NCBI GenBank assembly: GCA_905147135.1
Contig: LR990049.1
Span: forward strand, 17,501,428-17,565,427
From: Blastobasis lacticolella
Lineage: Eukaryota > Arthropoda > Insecta > Lepidoptera > Blastobasidae
DNA: 64,000 nucleotides
Direction of reading: 5' to 3'
In this document: in pieces, positions 42,881-54,316 of the stretch
Position numbering within the stretch: position 1 is the first letter of the stretch
How the letters are laid out: each line of letters starts with the position of its first letter
Translations under genes and position numbers: made by a program
The notes under the pieces: generated by a model
What the model was told of the DNA's origin: nothing
What the model saw: the letters and a program-made list of their open reading frames with translations, nothing else
Database searches by the model: none

Positions 42881-44389
42881 AGTGTGCTTCCAATGTTTCT
42901 ATTTTCTCCATGTGTGTTGATACAGGATTGATGGGTTCGCAGTTTGCCGCCTACACTGTCGCTTCTGTCGCTCCCATGCTCCCGCCTTTATTGATACGGT
43001 GACTTAATTTAACGATGATTGCCAGAGCCTTTTGTTGTTCGGGGGCGTCACGACGCTCGTGTAACGTACGCTATTATCGAGTATCGTAACCTATTACCGA
43101 ATAACGTTATTAGTACGCCCACGAGTGCGGTAAACATTTCACTCGTTTTTTTGAGTTTTCTCGATAGGTCGGTGGGTGGATATGGCTGTATTAAAGACCT
43201 AAATTACAGGTTTTGTAGGTTTTTTATGTAGCTACAAGCGGAAAGTCCACCTGATGATAAATGGTAACTATCGGCCTACCATCCGACGGGATCAATAGCA
43301 GTTATATCTTGCACCTACACCTTCGTAACTATTTCATTTTTAAAATAAATAAAAACTTGCAGTCTAGGATGACTTCGTAGGGCCTTATGGACAACTAAAT
43401 AGCCTCTTCTTTTAGCCAAACCTGTTGGCAAAATTACGTAGAAAGTAAGTAAGTGCCCAAATATTTCATCATGGTCTGCCTACACATTTTAACGCTTAAC
43501 TGAACCCCTAAAATAATTTATCTTTCTAGCTACGCTCAAAAAAACTTCTGACCGATAAACGTTTCGTTGATTATAGCTTTCTTTTACAGAAGGACGTATA
43601 GTATGTATCTACGACCTAGAAACTCAACAACAAAGTTGACGAAGGCATCTAGGTACAGAATTAACTTGCTTCATTTTACCCAGCCATTCATTTTTTCGTG
43701 TAAAACGCATGATGGGTTAGTCAAAGTGAATAGATTGCATCGCAGTCTATTTGTCAACTGTATTTGCACCGGATATCCGATTTAGAAAATACTGCGCCCG
43801 GTCCCCGTTTGCGCGGGAACGGGGCTTCGCAGTGTTCGGAATTCAAGTCAATTTGAAATTTAAATAGGGCTTGCTGACACGCCATCAACGGATAAACTGT
43901 CCATTCAGACGGCGGGCCTTTGATCGGCTTAGCTACGGCGCTCACTATGGCTTCAATCTACGGCACTTTAAAATGTTAAATGTATGAGCCAAAGCCGGGA
44001 TGGTCAACTCTAAAAATAAAGGTGGATATGACATCCTCTTTGGAATATACAACCGCCTGATATCACTGCTGATCGGTTGTTGCATGCTGCCATTGGTGAA
44101 CTGCAACCTCAGTAGCCTGTGTATGTGACTGATGTAATGAAATGCAATAAAATTAAATATTACGCCATAAAGCGTATTTTGACTCAAAGGAAGGAAAACA
44201 TTTAAAAGTCAGATAGAAAGCTGTTGTAAAGAAACCGTGTAACACGTAAGAAACGGTTGATGTATAAGGAATAGAAAGAATTGTGCCAATGCCATAGCAA
44301 GTGGAATAACGTGATCTAAGCCTAAAGGCACAAAATATCTATAAGGGACGTAAAGTTAAATAGCGGTGTGTGTATTATTGAATACATCA
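42881..44389. other. Repeat debris and spacer
   Basis: GGAAAGTCCACCTGATGATA to ATGGTAACTATCGGCC (43225-43280) is a LINE-like tail segment that also occurs at 51010 and 54140. Otherwise I find no gene or clear repeat. Confidence 0.35.
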
Positions 44390-44705
44390 TCTTGGCAACA
44401 ATATCTCGGCTGTGCTCACGCGCGCGAGATCCCGTAGTCCGTCTTGACGTGGTCTTCACTATGATTTATAGAGCGACCGCCGTCTGACCTCTATGACCCT
44501 GGTAACAGGGGAATTTGACCAGATCGGATCATGGTACCTGGACCGATGGACTGAATATGTAGGTTTTCTCAGGACGTTTTTCCTCACCATGAGGGTGTCG
44601 GTTAGTGGTCAACTAATGTACCTACATAACTCAGAAAAAGTCATTAGGTCATGGCAGCATTGATATCGTACCCGGTAGCTTTCAAATTGGGCCCTTTTTT
44701 TAGGC
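44390..44705 (-). mobile_element. SINE A, old full-length copy
   Basis: ACAATATCTCGGCTGTGCTC, GACCAGATCGGATCATGG, CAACTAATGTACCTACATAA and the tRNA-like head (AGGCCACCGACGCTCTTT on +) occur in the right order, but the head is badly decayed. Confidence 0.65.
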
Positions 44706-44756
44706 CACCGACGCTCTTTAGCATGCGTAAAGCCTCAAACAAAAAAGCTATGCATC

Positions 44757-44895
44757 CTAGATTCATCATTATTATCGTCATCTTCCGTTCCGTCAGTCCC
44801 GGTTTCTGCCAGGCTTCGCTTACCGACTCATTCGTCCCCATTCCGCCCGGTCTTGGGCATCCTCGCGTCGTGCTTATGCGTTCTAGATACTGCCT
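44757..44895 (-). pseudogene. RTE 3' fragment
   Basis: CGTCAGTCCCGGTTTCTGCC, then GGCATCCTCGCGTCGTGC, parallels 12305-12420. Inserted beside the SINE-A copy. Confidence 0.5.
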
Positions 44896-45514
44896 TATTA
44901 CATATTGCTTTTGCTAAGTTTTACAACACGTATTAAATATAACAGCAGAATATAAGAATAAGAATATTTATTTTTCCACACAAGGCTAACGTAATATGTA
45001 ATGTACATTAGAACCTTCCACCTACCTAGGGTACATACAAAATAAAATTTTATTAATAGAAAAAAACTTAGCATGGAAGGGTCTCACTGATTTCCCGACT
45101 GCCCCTGACCTTATCAGTGATATCTATTTGGAATAGCAGGATATTGTTTGCAGGCCAACATAAAGTAAGTGATATATCAAAGATATGCCCATAGTACTCG
45201 AATCAAGCTCAATGGTCAAGCATCAGATAGCGCGATCCATTTTATCATTTACTTTGAAAGCTTTTTACACATATGCAACGAGAATTCATGAAATGTAAAT
45301 TGGCTTTTCAACAATAACATTGTTACTACTTATTCCCATGTGTTACATAATTTCTTATTCCCATGTGAAGTACCAAAGGCACCAATAATGTGAACCAACC
45401 AACTAAGAACGTAAGTGCTTTTAGGTACTTGCTATATTTAACACAAAAGTGTCTAAGTTTAAGTTAGAAGGTATGAATAATATTATGTAGTATAGTTTCA
45501 AGTATCGCGAAGAA

Positions 45515-45728
45515 TGTTTAGCACCCACTATTGGAGAAAATTCACTAAGCGCCATCCAGCCCCAAATTAAGCACAGCTTTTAACATGGGTGCTATATAAA
45601 TGATAATACCTGCTACTTACACCCAGACCCGTAACAGACATTAGAATTCATCATTTCAATTTCGGACCGGCCGGGAATCGAACTCTAGTGGTAGACCGGA
45701 TGTTAACCTCTGAACCACTCGGCTCATC
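45515..45728 (-). mobile_element. SINE B
   Basis: Runs on + from AGCACCCACTATTGGAG through GGGTGCTATATAAATG to GGCCGGGAATCGAACTC and CTGAACCACTCGGCTCATC. The tRNA-like head is at the high-coordinate end. Confidence 0.8.
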
Positions 45729-46519
45729 CCTCTATCCTTCCAATATTATAAATGTGAACGATGATAAGGATTATTGTTAATTGTCATGCCAAGATTATTG
45801 TACGGATTATAAGAAATTCGGCAAAGGCCAGGGATAGCGAACCTTTATTTGCAAATATGCTTTATTTTTTAAAATCTATTAATAATAATATAGGCATGAA
45901 CTCCCCTTAATGAATCTCGACTAAGTGATTAATGGACAAACGGAGAACAGGGTTAGGTTAGGCTATTTAAATACATAATCATATTCTAATAAATGAACAA
46001 GCGGAGCGAGCTTAAAATAATTGGCATTTTGGCTGTTTAAAAAGCTCGCGTAGAAACTTATAATAATAAAAAGAAGTCAGTAACTATTTCATGAGCGAGC
46101 AGAGCTCATCATGTTGGATTTTTAAAAAGTTAATACAAAATATGATGAACTCGTGTTGTCTTGTACTTTTTCCTTAAATCCTGTAATTTTAGATCTCATA
46201 TCCTGTAAAATTAGTACACAGGGTTGGTCACCGGGGACTTGGGCCTTATTTCATATTAGTGTTTTGGTGGGACCCAAAAATTCTTTCAATTATTGGTGTG
46301 CCATAATTCTTTGGCCGCGTACCATCTATAGCACGCATGCTATTGGTTCACCATCCTTGGCGTAGGCTATTATTATAGAACACAGGCATTAATAATCCCG
46401 AAGTTCAGTGTGATTCCCGGGGGAACGGATCGAAATTTTACCCGGACAACGTTGCGGGGAAAAGCTTGTACGCTCTCTATTATGATTAGGTAAATGCTTA
46501 TGAACATATGTTGATTATA
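45729..46519. other. Non-coding spacer
   Basis: Nothing recognised; GAGCGAGC-type motifs near 45995 and 46095 are short and inconclusive. Confidence 0.3.
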
Positions 46520-46684
46520 CGTCAGAATAAATCTTTATTTATTTATTAAAACTTTATGTACTAAAGGAACATTTGTGGACTTAAAGCTAAAGTAGATATA
46601 TCTACCAGTCAACCGTGAAAAAAATATGAACAAAAACGGTAGACGGTGCGGGAGAAACAATAAGATAAGGTGAAGGAAGAGATA

Positions 46685-47663
46685 TAGGTATTAAGACTTT
46701 CGTGGTTATTCACTACACTTTCACTAAACATATTATCGGGTTTGTTACCACGGTTAGTATTGTTTTTACCTCGATATTTCGACGCAGTTGCATGCGTCAT
46801 GGTCACGAGTTGACTGGTGCCGCTGTGTGAAGTCGCTCCTAAGGACAGACATATCGGTCCACCCTCTTTCGGATTCGACGATTACCCTCACTTTGAACTC
46901 TCGATCCACTACCATTGTTACTCGCTTGATTCCCGCGACACACGAAACTCACTACGTCTTTACGCGAAACTGAAGTCGAACCACTTTTACGATTGTATAC
47001 ATTTAACACTGGATTCCACGCACTGGACAGTTTAAACCCATCTTCACGATTAAAATTTTTGTATTTCGTTATTTCTATTGCCTCCCGCACTAGGCGTGGT
47101 ATATAGTGACGTTCCGTCGACAGTACTTGGGGGTTATGTAACTCGATCCAATGATTCGTTTCGCTTTGAGTCAGGTGTTGTGCTATGGCCGACTTCTGTG
47201 CGTCGTTGTTCCTTACAGCTCTTATATGCTCCTTCATGCGGTCGACAATTGTTCGTTTTGTTTGACCGATGTATGAGCTGCCACAACTGCAGTTCACTTT
47301 ATAGACGCCAGGAGTTTGAAGAGGTAGGCAGTCCTTAGGCGAACGAAGCAGCTTTCTTATTTTGCTAAAGGGGGTAAAAACAGTTTTTATAGAATATTTC
47401 CCTAAGAATCTACCAATTTTATCAGTTACCCCTCTCACGTATGGCAAAAACGCTAGCTGTCAATGGTAGTGGTTCGAGAGTTCAAAGTGAGGGTAATCGT
47501 CGAATCCGAAAGAGGGTGGACCGATATGTCTGTCCTTAGGAGCGACTTCACACAGCGGCACCAGTCAACTCGTGACCATGACGCATGCAACTGCGTCGAA
47601 ATATCGAGGTAAAAACAATACTAACCGTGGTAACAAACCCGATAATATGTGTAGTGAAAGTGT
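46685..47663 (-). mobile_element. Penelope-like element with inverted terminal arms
   Basis: Two 203-bp arms (46715-46917 and 47461-47663) are near-identical inverted copies. A ~30-base extension lies outside the left arm only. A 12-bp direct repeat AAGGAAGAGATA (46673-46684 and 47664-47675) is the target duplication. Inverted partial LTRs, a short one-sided extension and a GIY-YIG frame are hallmarks of Penelope-like elements. The near-identity of the arms suggests a young insertion. Confidence 0.9.
46839..47447 (-). pseudogene. GIY-YIG endonuclease part of the Penelope-like protein
   Basis: About 200 codons open without ATG. They start LPYVRGVTDKIGRFLGKYSI, the linker after the reverse transcriptase in Penelope proteins. 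The GIY-YIG core follows: GVYKVNCSCGSSYIGQT, with GVY at about residues 47-49 and YIG at 59-61, then RTIVDRMKEH and the REAIEI segment with the usual Glu. The C-terminus runs into the inverted arm. The reverse transcriptase is absent: a stop codon and the right arm lie immediately upstream, so the copy is 5' truncated. In the family this nuclease nicks target DNA for reverse transcription; this copy cannot act alone. Confidence 0.88.
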
Positions 47664-48029
47664 AAGGAAGAGATACTTTACATAAATAATTAAATGCTAA
47701 ATTTATACAATTTTACAAAGATACAAGATATTGGTGAACAACAAATACATCTTAAAAATAGGATGTAGAAGTAAATATTAGAGGAAATAATGTAATTATA
47801 GGGCATGTAGATAATGCTTGTGTACAGCCTTTTTGAACGAGAATTTGCTAGTCAAAAGTCTAATTTCAGAGGAGAGATAATTCCAGAGTCGCATGGCCAC
47901 CATCGCGAAAGAGTTGGATATAAAACCAGTGCGGTGATCGGCCTAAAATGATTCAATGAAGAAAATGAAATTTTGGGGAGAGGAATGACCAACGTTTTAC
48001 GCCATGTATTGGGAAAGGAACCGGATGAC

Positions 48030-48125
48030 CACATTAGCGATACTCTTGGTGTTGCTAATGTCTATAGGCAGTGGTGACCACTTTCCATCAGGTGGCCCGC
48101 TTGCCTGACATAAAAAAAAAAAAAA
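48030..48125 (+). mobile_element. LINE 3' tail inserted in the older LINE
   Basis: CATTAGCGATACTCTTGGTG to TTTCCATCAGGTGGCCCGCTTGCC, then A's. It interrupts the RT frame between INFFLS and SGSFPNTWRK, with a short ATGAC on both sides. Confidence 0.8.
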
Positions 48126-48369
48126 TGACAAGAAAAAGTTGATAATATATGTCAATACAAGAAGAACGGAACTCAAAATATAAAAGATCATGTTTCTGCT
48201 CACATCATCGCAACCCATCGATTTAGAATTAATGGATGCCAATGTTTTCAAAACTTCATCCTCAGTGACAGGACAAAAGTCAAAATTTTGAACTCGGAGC
48301 GAATTATCATCATCATATCAGCCGGAAGACACCTAGTGGGAGGCCTGCCCACGTTGCGTCAGAATAAAT

Positions 48370-50089
48370 AGTTATACTATTTTGTACTGTAAGGACATAG
48401 TAGTATACCATTCGATTATTATTGTACGGTAAGGACTTAATTACCAAAGCTTAAAGTTGAAACGTTTTGCTAATTTTGCAATTTTGTTGTCGGTAGCTTT
48501 GAAGTATTGGACGAATTAACTAGAAGGTCTTTGTAAAAAAAAAGTTTTATTTATATAACGCTGCCAACCTTCCCGAGCTATGAAGTGGAAAGCCAACTCA
48601 ACTAAAAGAAAAATGTTTTCGGGATCGTGAAGTTCGGCGGAAAAATTCTTTCACAAGTCAGTTTGTAGGTATTTATACAGGCGCTTTCGCTTTCATCTTC
48701 GAAATCCGATTTGTTTATTTCCAATGCCGTTTCAAGGGCTGTTCGTTGGTAATCTTGTATTAGAAGGATTCAGCTTTTGGAAGAAATGTTGAGGTTCACA
48801 ATTTTGTGTAATACGAGTTTCTATTACCTACCTATCCAATTATTTTTATTACTATATCTAATTTTTAATATTAAGGGAGGTTAAGGGAGCAAGCAGGTCA
48901 CTACATTAGAAAAGTAAACTGTAAGAATATTATGACAAGGTAGGTATACCTTTGTGGTGTCACTAGCCCTTTGGCTAAAACTGTATCTCCTCTTCAAAAA
49001 GCATTGAAGAAGGCCAATAGGAATGATGCTGAAAAAATGTTTTTAGTACGTCAAGTAGGCTATAAAAAAATATTGGACACGTAATTTTCTTTGTTACTTA
49101 TACAAAAAATAACGCCGATGAACGAACGACTAATTGGAATTTTAGAATGTTATCCACAGTGGTGCCCAGTCATCATCCCCATTGCAACAGAGGATAGCTA
49201 ATCGTTATTATAGTAACTATCTCGTGTAACTGGTTCGAGGTTGCAGACCAGGCGAAGTGATTACATTTGATTGAATGTTTGGTCAACGAGGATATTGATG
49301 CGCATTTCATATTACAGCAATAAAAGCTGAGAAAATCCGTGCAAAGCCGGGACGGGTCGCTAGTAATGAATAAAGAAGGTTAGGACGAAAATCTGTAAAC
49401 ACCGGAAAGCAGACACCCATCATATTAAGGCTCAAATATGCTTCACTGGTTTGGAATAATCTATTGGGTATTGGCGGAACATTAATAGAGACGTCGATTC
49501 CAAATATTATTTTGCAAAGGACCTAAATATTATTTTATAGGATAGGTAAATGCGCCAATGATTCAGGAGTTTAAACCAAGTCCTGATGTTCTAAGATTGC
49601 AAAGCATGTTTTTTTTTTTTTTTTTTTGGGTTTTTAGTATTGAAACTGGTTTAATTTGTAGACTGATCATCATCATATTTAAGAGTATGACTCTTGTCAC
49701 TGTTCTCTCCTGTCTGCCAACCTCTTCATCTCTCTATAATCCCCAGCGATCGCTTTTTCCTTCACATCCTTCCAATGTAGACTGATATGTCACATTTATT
49801 ATCAAATGATGGAAAAAGCTATAATGTTAGGTATGAAAAAATTTAAACACTACATAAAATCTGGTTTAAAAACAGATAAGTTATAATTTTTCAAAGACCG
49901 TTTGGTGTTTCTCACAAAACGGGACTTACCGTGCATTTTAGGGGTCTGTATGTCTGTGACGTCACAGCCCCTTACTCATCGGCTCTCTGAAAGCTGCTAT
50001 TTGCTAAGTAATAAGATATATAAAATCAAGCAATAAAAAATCGCTCTACACCCCTGAGGATATGCGTGATATCATGCCTTAGGAATAGA
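48370..50089. other. Non-coding spacer with a decayed family-2 MITE (49060-49180)
   Basis: AAAAATATTGGACACGTAAT and CCCAGTCATCATCCCC at 49065-49178 match the family-2 MITE at 4729. No gene was seen. Confidence 0.4.
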
Positions 50090-50495
50090 TCGCTTTGCCT
50101 GATAGTGTTCCCCGAAAGGTACAACCTGGACTCCTTCAAGGCCAGCATGAATAAGTTGTTTCTAGACAGGCATACTCCGTCTCCGGCCGCATCGTAACAT
50201 TACCTATCAGGCGAGTTGAAAAAAGAAATCCGCCAAATAGCACTGGGCGCGGGCAAAATCCTTTTCACGGAAAATTCTGAGGAGTCAGACTAATTTAGGT
50301 ACAATAGGTACCCTTGAATGGTCGCCTTATCTAAGGATTACCATAATTACTGACGGTAAGCAACAATGTTACCCCCCCCCCTTTAATAGATTTCTTCATA
50401 GAAATAAGTAGTACCTGTTGTGTCGTCTTTTATTTTGTAATTTCTGTATACTATTTGTGTGCAATAAATAGTTAAATAAATAAATAATAAAATAA
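50090..50495 (+). mobile_element. LINE RT end and 3' tails
   Basis: Bases 50100-50195 read ERYNLDSFKASMNKLFLDRH, the same end as at 61.56-61.63 kb. Bases 50396-50495 are a 3' tail (GTACCTGTTGTGTCGTCTTT, then CAATAAATAGTTAAATAAAT) shared with 21170-21280. Confidence 0.7.
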
Positions 50496-51205
50496 TGTTT
50501 TTTGTGTTCCGGTTTGTAGAATAGATAAAGTTCTAGTCTATTATAATTACAGGCATGATGTATTTCATCTTAGTCTTCACTACTATCTTCCTATATAGTG
50601 ACAACGCACCTGCGGTTCTAATTTTGTTTCTTGTAGGTAACAGTATTTTGTTACATGTACAGTGTTTTAAACGAAGTTATTGCTTGTGGATGGAATGGAT
50701 TATCCAGAATACTGGACTAAGAGAATGGTGCATTTCAAACGGCCCAGATACCTAATTCGGCCCGAGCATCGAAAGGGGTGCCAAAAGCCGCTAACGTTAA
50801 TTTAATAGCGTGCGGCTCTCGGTTGCCAACTTCTTCGAGATAACGAGCTTTACTACTGGGAACTGCGAGTTGAATTACCCTACTCAAGTGTTAAGTGTAG
50901 GCTAATATCCCGCTTTGGTCACTGAGTCCGGAATGTCGGACCAAAATGGTGTTTAAAGTGACCCCTTTTTGAAGTAATTTTTTTATGCTATTCAGTGACA
51001 AACGAGCAGAAAGCCCACCTTCCTACCAGTCCAGCCATTTTTGACAGCTCCGCTTGCGTGATGCGTGTATGGTAGAAAATTGAAAGGTCGAAGTTCGACT
51101 ATATCTACATCTACAATCTACATTGACTCTGATTGTGTAGGATCATCCGCCAATCCGCCTCCTTTGTACAACGAAAGTACGTGAATTGTCTATGGACAAA
51201 GAATT
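50496..51205. other. Non-coding spacer
   Basis: The 66-codon frame at 50555-50755 starts with a hydrophobic stretch but has no partner exon or similarity to the small-gene array that I can defend. Confidence 0.3.
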
Positions 51206-51912
51206 TCTACCACAAACAACTTATTTATTTATTTATTTATTTATTAAATCTTCATGCACAAAATAGTACAAAGGCGGACTTAAAGCTAAAATAGCCTTAT
51301 CTACCAGTCAACCAGGAGATAAAGGGTAAAGAAAAAGTAAGGCGGTGCAAGAGAAGCTACTAAACAAGATGGAGGAGGGGAACCGTTAATGCAATTATAG
51401 CCGAACCAGAGATAACAGTACAGATAAATAGATAGATAACTGAAAATAAGTAATATAAATATAATAAAGCTAGAAATAAACGTGAGTGAGTGGGTAATAT
51501 AGCAAGAATAGATAACCATACATATACTGCACAAGTAAAGGAGAGACAAAACCAGAAGCTCAGTCAAACATGAGGGAGATCGGAGACAAACTCGTGAGCC
51601 CCAACACTAAAGATTATTGAGGTAATACTCACGAACAGCTCTCTTAAATGAGTATTTGGTGGAGAGCAATCTAAGATCGGGAGGGAGTTCATTCCAGAGC
51701 CTTACAGCCCTCAGTACAAAAGAATTAGAAATAAAACAAGTACGGTGAAGAGGAAGATTTAATAATAAGTTACTCGAGGAGCGAAGGTCACGGTCGTGGG
51801 TGTCAGAGAGAAACTTGAATTTAGTTTTAAGGTAGTTGGGGGTGGCTGGATCAAATAAGATGTCAGATAACTTTAGCTTATGACAAATCCCATACATTTA
51901 TCTACCACAAAC
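51206..51912 (-). mobile_element. 5'-truncated LINE with intact 12-bp target duplication
   Basis: TCTACCACAAAC flanks the element at 51206-51217 and 51901-51912. The insert (51218-51900) ends in a TTTATTTATTTA tail (AAAT repeats on -) and contains only the last ~95 codons of the reverse transcriptase (RAVRLWNELPPDLRLL, then YSFKRAVREYYLNNL) at 51607-51897, plus 3' UTR. Confidence 0.9.
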
Positions 51913-52639
51913 GATTGTAGATTAACGAAACCTCTTGGCTAAGGCCGCTGGTAAGTGGTAACTGTCGCCCGTAACATCTACAATCCATAGATTTAGGTTG
52001 CAAGTAACAAAAATGCAGAACCGCAACTTGTTTGCCACTTTAGGGTGCGTCCAAATCTCAAACGCGCCGATGCTGCAACGGCTCGCGCTCCGCTCGCTTG
52101 GGGAAAAAATAACCCTAAAACTTAACCCTATTATTAAGTCTCCGAGAGGCCGAGTGTTTCTTTGAATCCTGAGATGGATGTAATTTGCAAGACTGTTTAC
52201 AAGGACTTGCATAGGCGTAGCGTTCATTTACATTAAGCATGAGTTTTTAAGCAGCCCAATGTTATTCCACTCAATTATATAAATATAACTCCAGTTCATA
52301 GTTATTTAAAAGTTATAACTGACTGTTATTTCAGAAGAGAATTTACTCTATGTTATTAGAGAAAATACTAGATATGTTAATATATTATGTCCTGCATGAA
52401 TTCCAAACCAAACATACATTTGCATTTTCAGTTTGCTTTTTTAGGGGAACTACCCTTGATTAGTTCTACTATTGATTAAGTAAAGTTATCGCGTTCGTTA
52501 ATAATGTGATGCTAAGTTCCCAGAATTCGGTTATCTATTAAAAATGTTGAAAACTCGGATATAGGTACTTAACACTTTTACCATAGACTAAAACCGTACA
52601 TGTTATTATTATTATAAGGATAATAATATGATACCATCA
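51913..52639. other. Spacer with repeat debris
   Basis: GCTGGTAAGTGGTAACTGTC (51945-51970) is a LINE-like scrap shared with 54165. Nothing else is recognised. Confidence 0.3.
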
Positions 52640-53450
52640 TTAGGTTTTCAGATGGGCTGGAAGGCATTCGGAAACCTTCGTCAAATCTTCACGTCACCCA
52701 TACTATATATATAGTACCACAATGTTCAACTGTCATGACTTACGGTGCAGAGACGTGGATGCTTATTCGGTCCGGTTAGTACATAAGTTCAAGTTCGCTC
52801 AGCGTGCTGGGACGTGATTTACGCTCAAATTCCCAACGAAGTCATCCGACAGAAAAGTGTCTGGGCTATAGGCTGGGCTGTATGGCCATATCGGCCGAAG
52901 AACCGACAACCGCTGGGGTAAAGAAGTTCTTGAGTGGAGACCGCAATTCGCAAGCATAGACTGCGCGTATAGGCTGCCGTCCGGCCAGATGGAAAGACGA
53001 GTAAGGCGGATGATGATGAGAATATTAGGGTCATCAACATCATCTTTACGACGCCAGTATGATCGCGAGTATTGGGCGTTGTTTACAAGTGCTTACGAGC
53101 ATAATGCCCACGAAATAATAACGGGATGGAACCGTGTAGAAGTAAATCGAAATCAAGGTTGATTTAGATTGACAAGGTTTCATCTTTAGTATACGTAGAT
53201 TCAAACAATCAATGATAAAATTGTTACGTTATATTGTCGTATCGTGCGGCCAAACGTACATACCTGGCCCGAATAGCCGGCAAGCGCAAGGTGGGATGGC
53301 CCAGGTACCGATGGATGGACGAAGTCCGGAAAGACCTGCACGAACTCCAGATAACTCACTGGGAACAAATCGCGCAGGATAGGGACCAATAGCGAATTCT
53401 CGTGTCGGAGCCCAAGGTCCACTTCGGGTCACTGACCCAGCAAAATAAGT
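52640..53450 (+). pseudogene. RTE-like retrotransposon remnants, two pieces
   Basis: 52640-53030 reads with frameshifts through GHIGRRTDNRWGKEVLEWRP, as at 37.7 kb. 53255-53450 reads AGKRKVGWPRYRWMDEVRKD, then HELQITHWEQIAQDRDQW and ends HFGSLTQQNK before a stop. The second piece is a good C-terminus of an RTE-type protein from a different subfamily. Confidence 0.7.
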
Positions 53451-54262
53451 AAGCAAAGAGCTTTGTTAAACCAACTGCAAGGTTCTAAAAATACAGCACA
53501 TGAATAAACTGCTAAACAGAGGCAAAATGCAAAGGCCAGCCGTGGAAAATTGGTGCCTTGTACTGGGTAGCGATTTTACATGCTTTCACCTTGGTGACCT
53601 GAATCGAAGCCTTGGGTTGGGTCGGCACATTAGCTGTTTACTTACTTCTGTTTACTTGTGGCACCTAATGTCACATAAAAATATCATCCATAACTTTCGT
53701 AGCCTACGAGTTGCAATTCTATGGTTATGGTGCAAAGGAAACAATTTACATAGATTACATACTATCCGTGTATCTGAGTGGAATAAAAGTGTTTTTTACT
53801 TTAACTTTACTACTACTATGAAAATGTTCTCGAAAACTTTGCAACACAAAAGTATAACAATGCCGGCACCAAATATAGGATCAATAATCGATGAGATTAA
53901 TGTATTGAAGGGGCTTGTGCTTGTTTGTTTGTAGACCCTCTGATGGTGTCCACTATAAGGTTCGAAATAACGTTTCTCGCTCGTTCGATTCGGATGTGTG
54001 ACAAGAACCTTTAGCTGTTTTTCCATGTAGGAGTCGCGAGGAGGAACGAGAATTGGTACATCAAAATTTCAATTTTCTCCTCTCGCATCTTTGGTGAAAA
54101 TTCATATTAACTTACAAATATATTTTTTATACTACGCAACGATAAATGAGCAGACAGCCCACCTGATCGTAAGTGGTAACTGTCGTCCATACGATTCATG
54201 CATTTATGTAGCAGGCAACCCTAGGTGCGTTGTCACTGTGAGGACTAAGATGAAATCATCAT

Positions 54263-54316
54263 CATCATCACAGCCCATAACAGTCCACTGCAGGGCTGTT
54301 ATGGGCTGTGATGATG
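54263..54316. repeat. Head-to-head inverted ends of repeat W
   Basis: CATCATCACAGCCCATAACAG (54263-54283) and its perfect complement (54296-54316) are separated by 12 bases (TCCACTGCAGGG). Both are the terminal part of repeat W. Confidence 0.85.

Larger units (their letters stand above)
46520..48369 (-). mobile_element. Internally deleted non-LTR retrotransposon carrying two later insertions
   Basis: The - strand LINE is like the one at 51218-51900: both have the TTTATTTATTTA tail and the motif ACTTAAAGCTAAA...TCTACCAGTCAACC. Its RT start is near 48290-48135 (EVLKTLASINSKSMGCDDVS) and continues at 48020-47935 (SGSFPNTWRKTLVIPLPKIS, then NHFRPI). It then jumps straight to the C-terminal part near 47900, so the catalytic middle is deleted. 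A Penelope-like element (46685-47663) and a + strand LINE tail (48030-48125) interrupt it. CGTCAGAATAAAT occurs at 46520-46532 and 48357-48369, a candidate 13-bp target duplication. Confidence 0.7.

Noticed and set aside
50555..50755. A possible first exon of another array member (hydrophobic start)
   Set aside because: It lacks the lysine-rich motif and the phase-1 GTAAGT donor, and no partner exon was found.
51225..51246. A stand-alone (TTTA)n microsatellite
   Set aside because: It is the tail of the LINE at 51218-51900, just inside its target duplication.
53500..53934. A 144-codon open frame on the + strand
   Set aside because: No recognisable domain or splice context; its end overlaps debris of a LINE end (CGTTTCTCGCTCGTTCGATT) on the other strand. 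Length alone is not enough.
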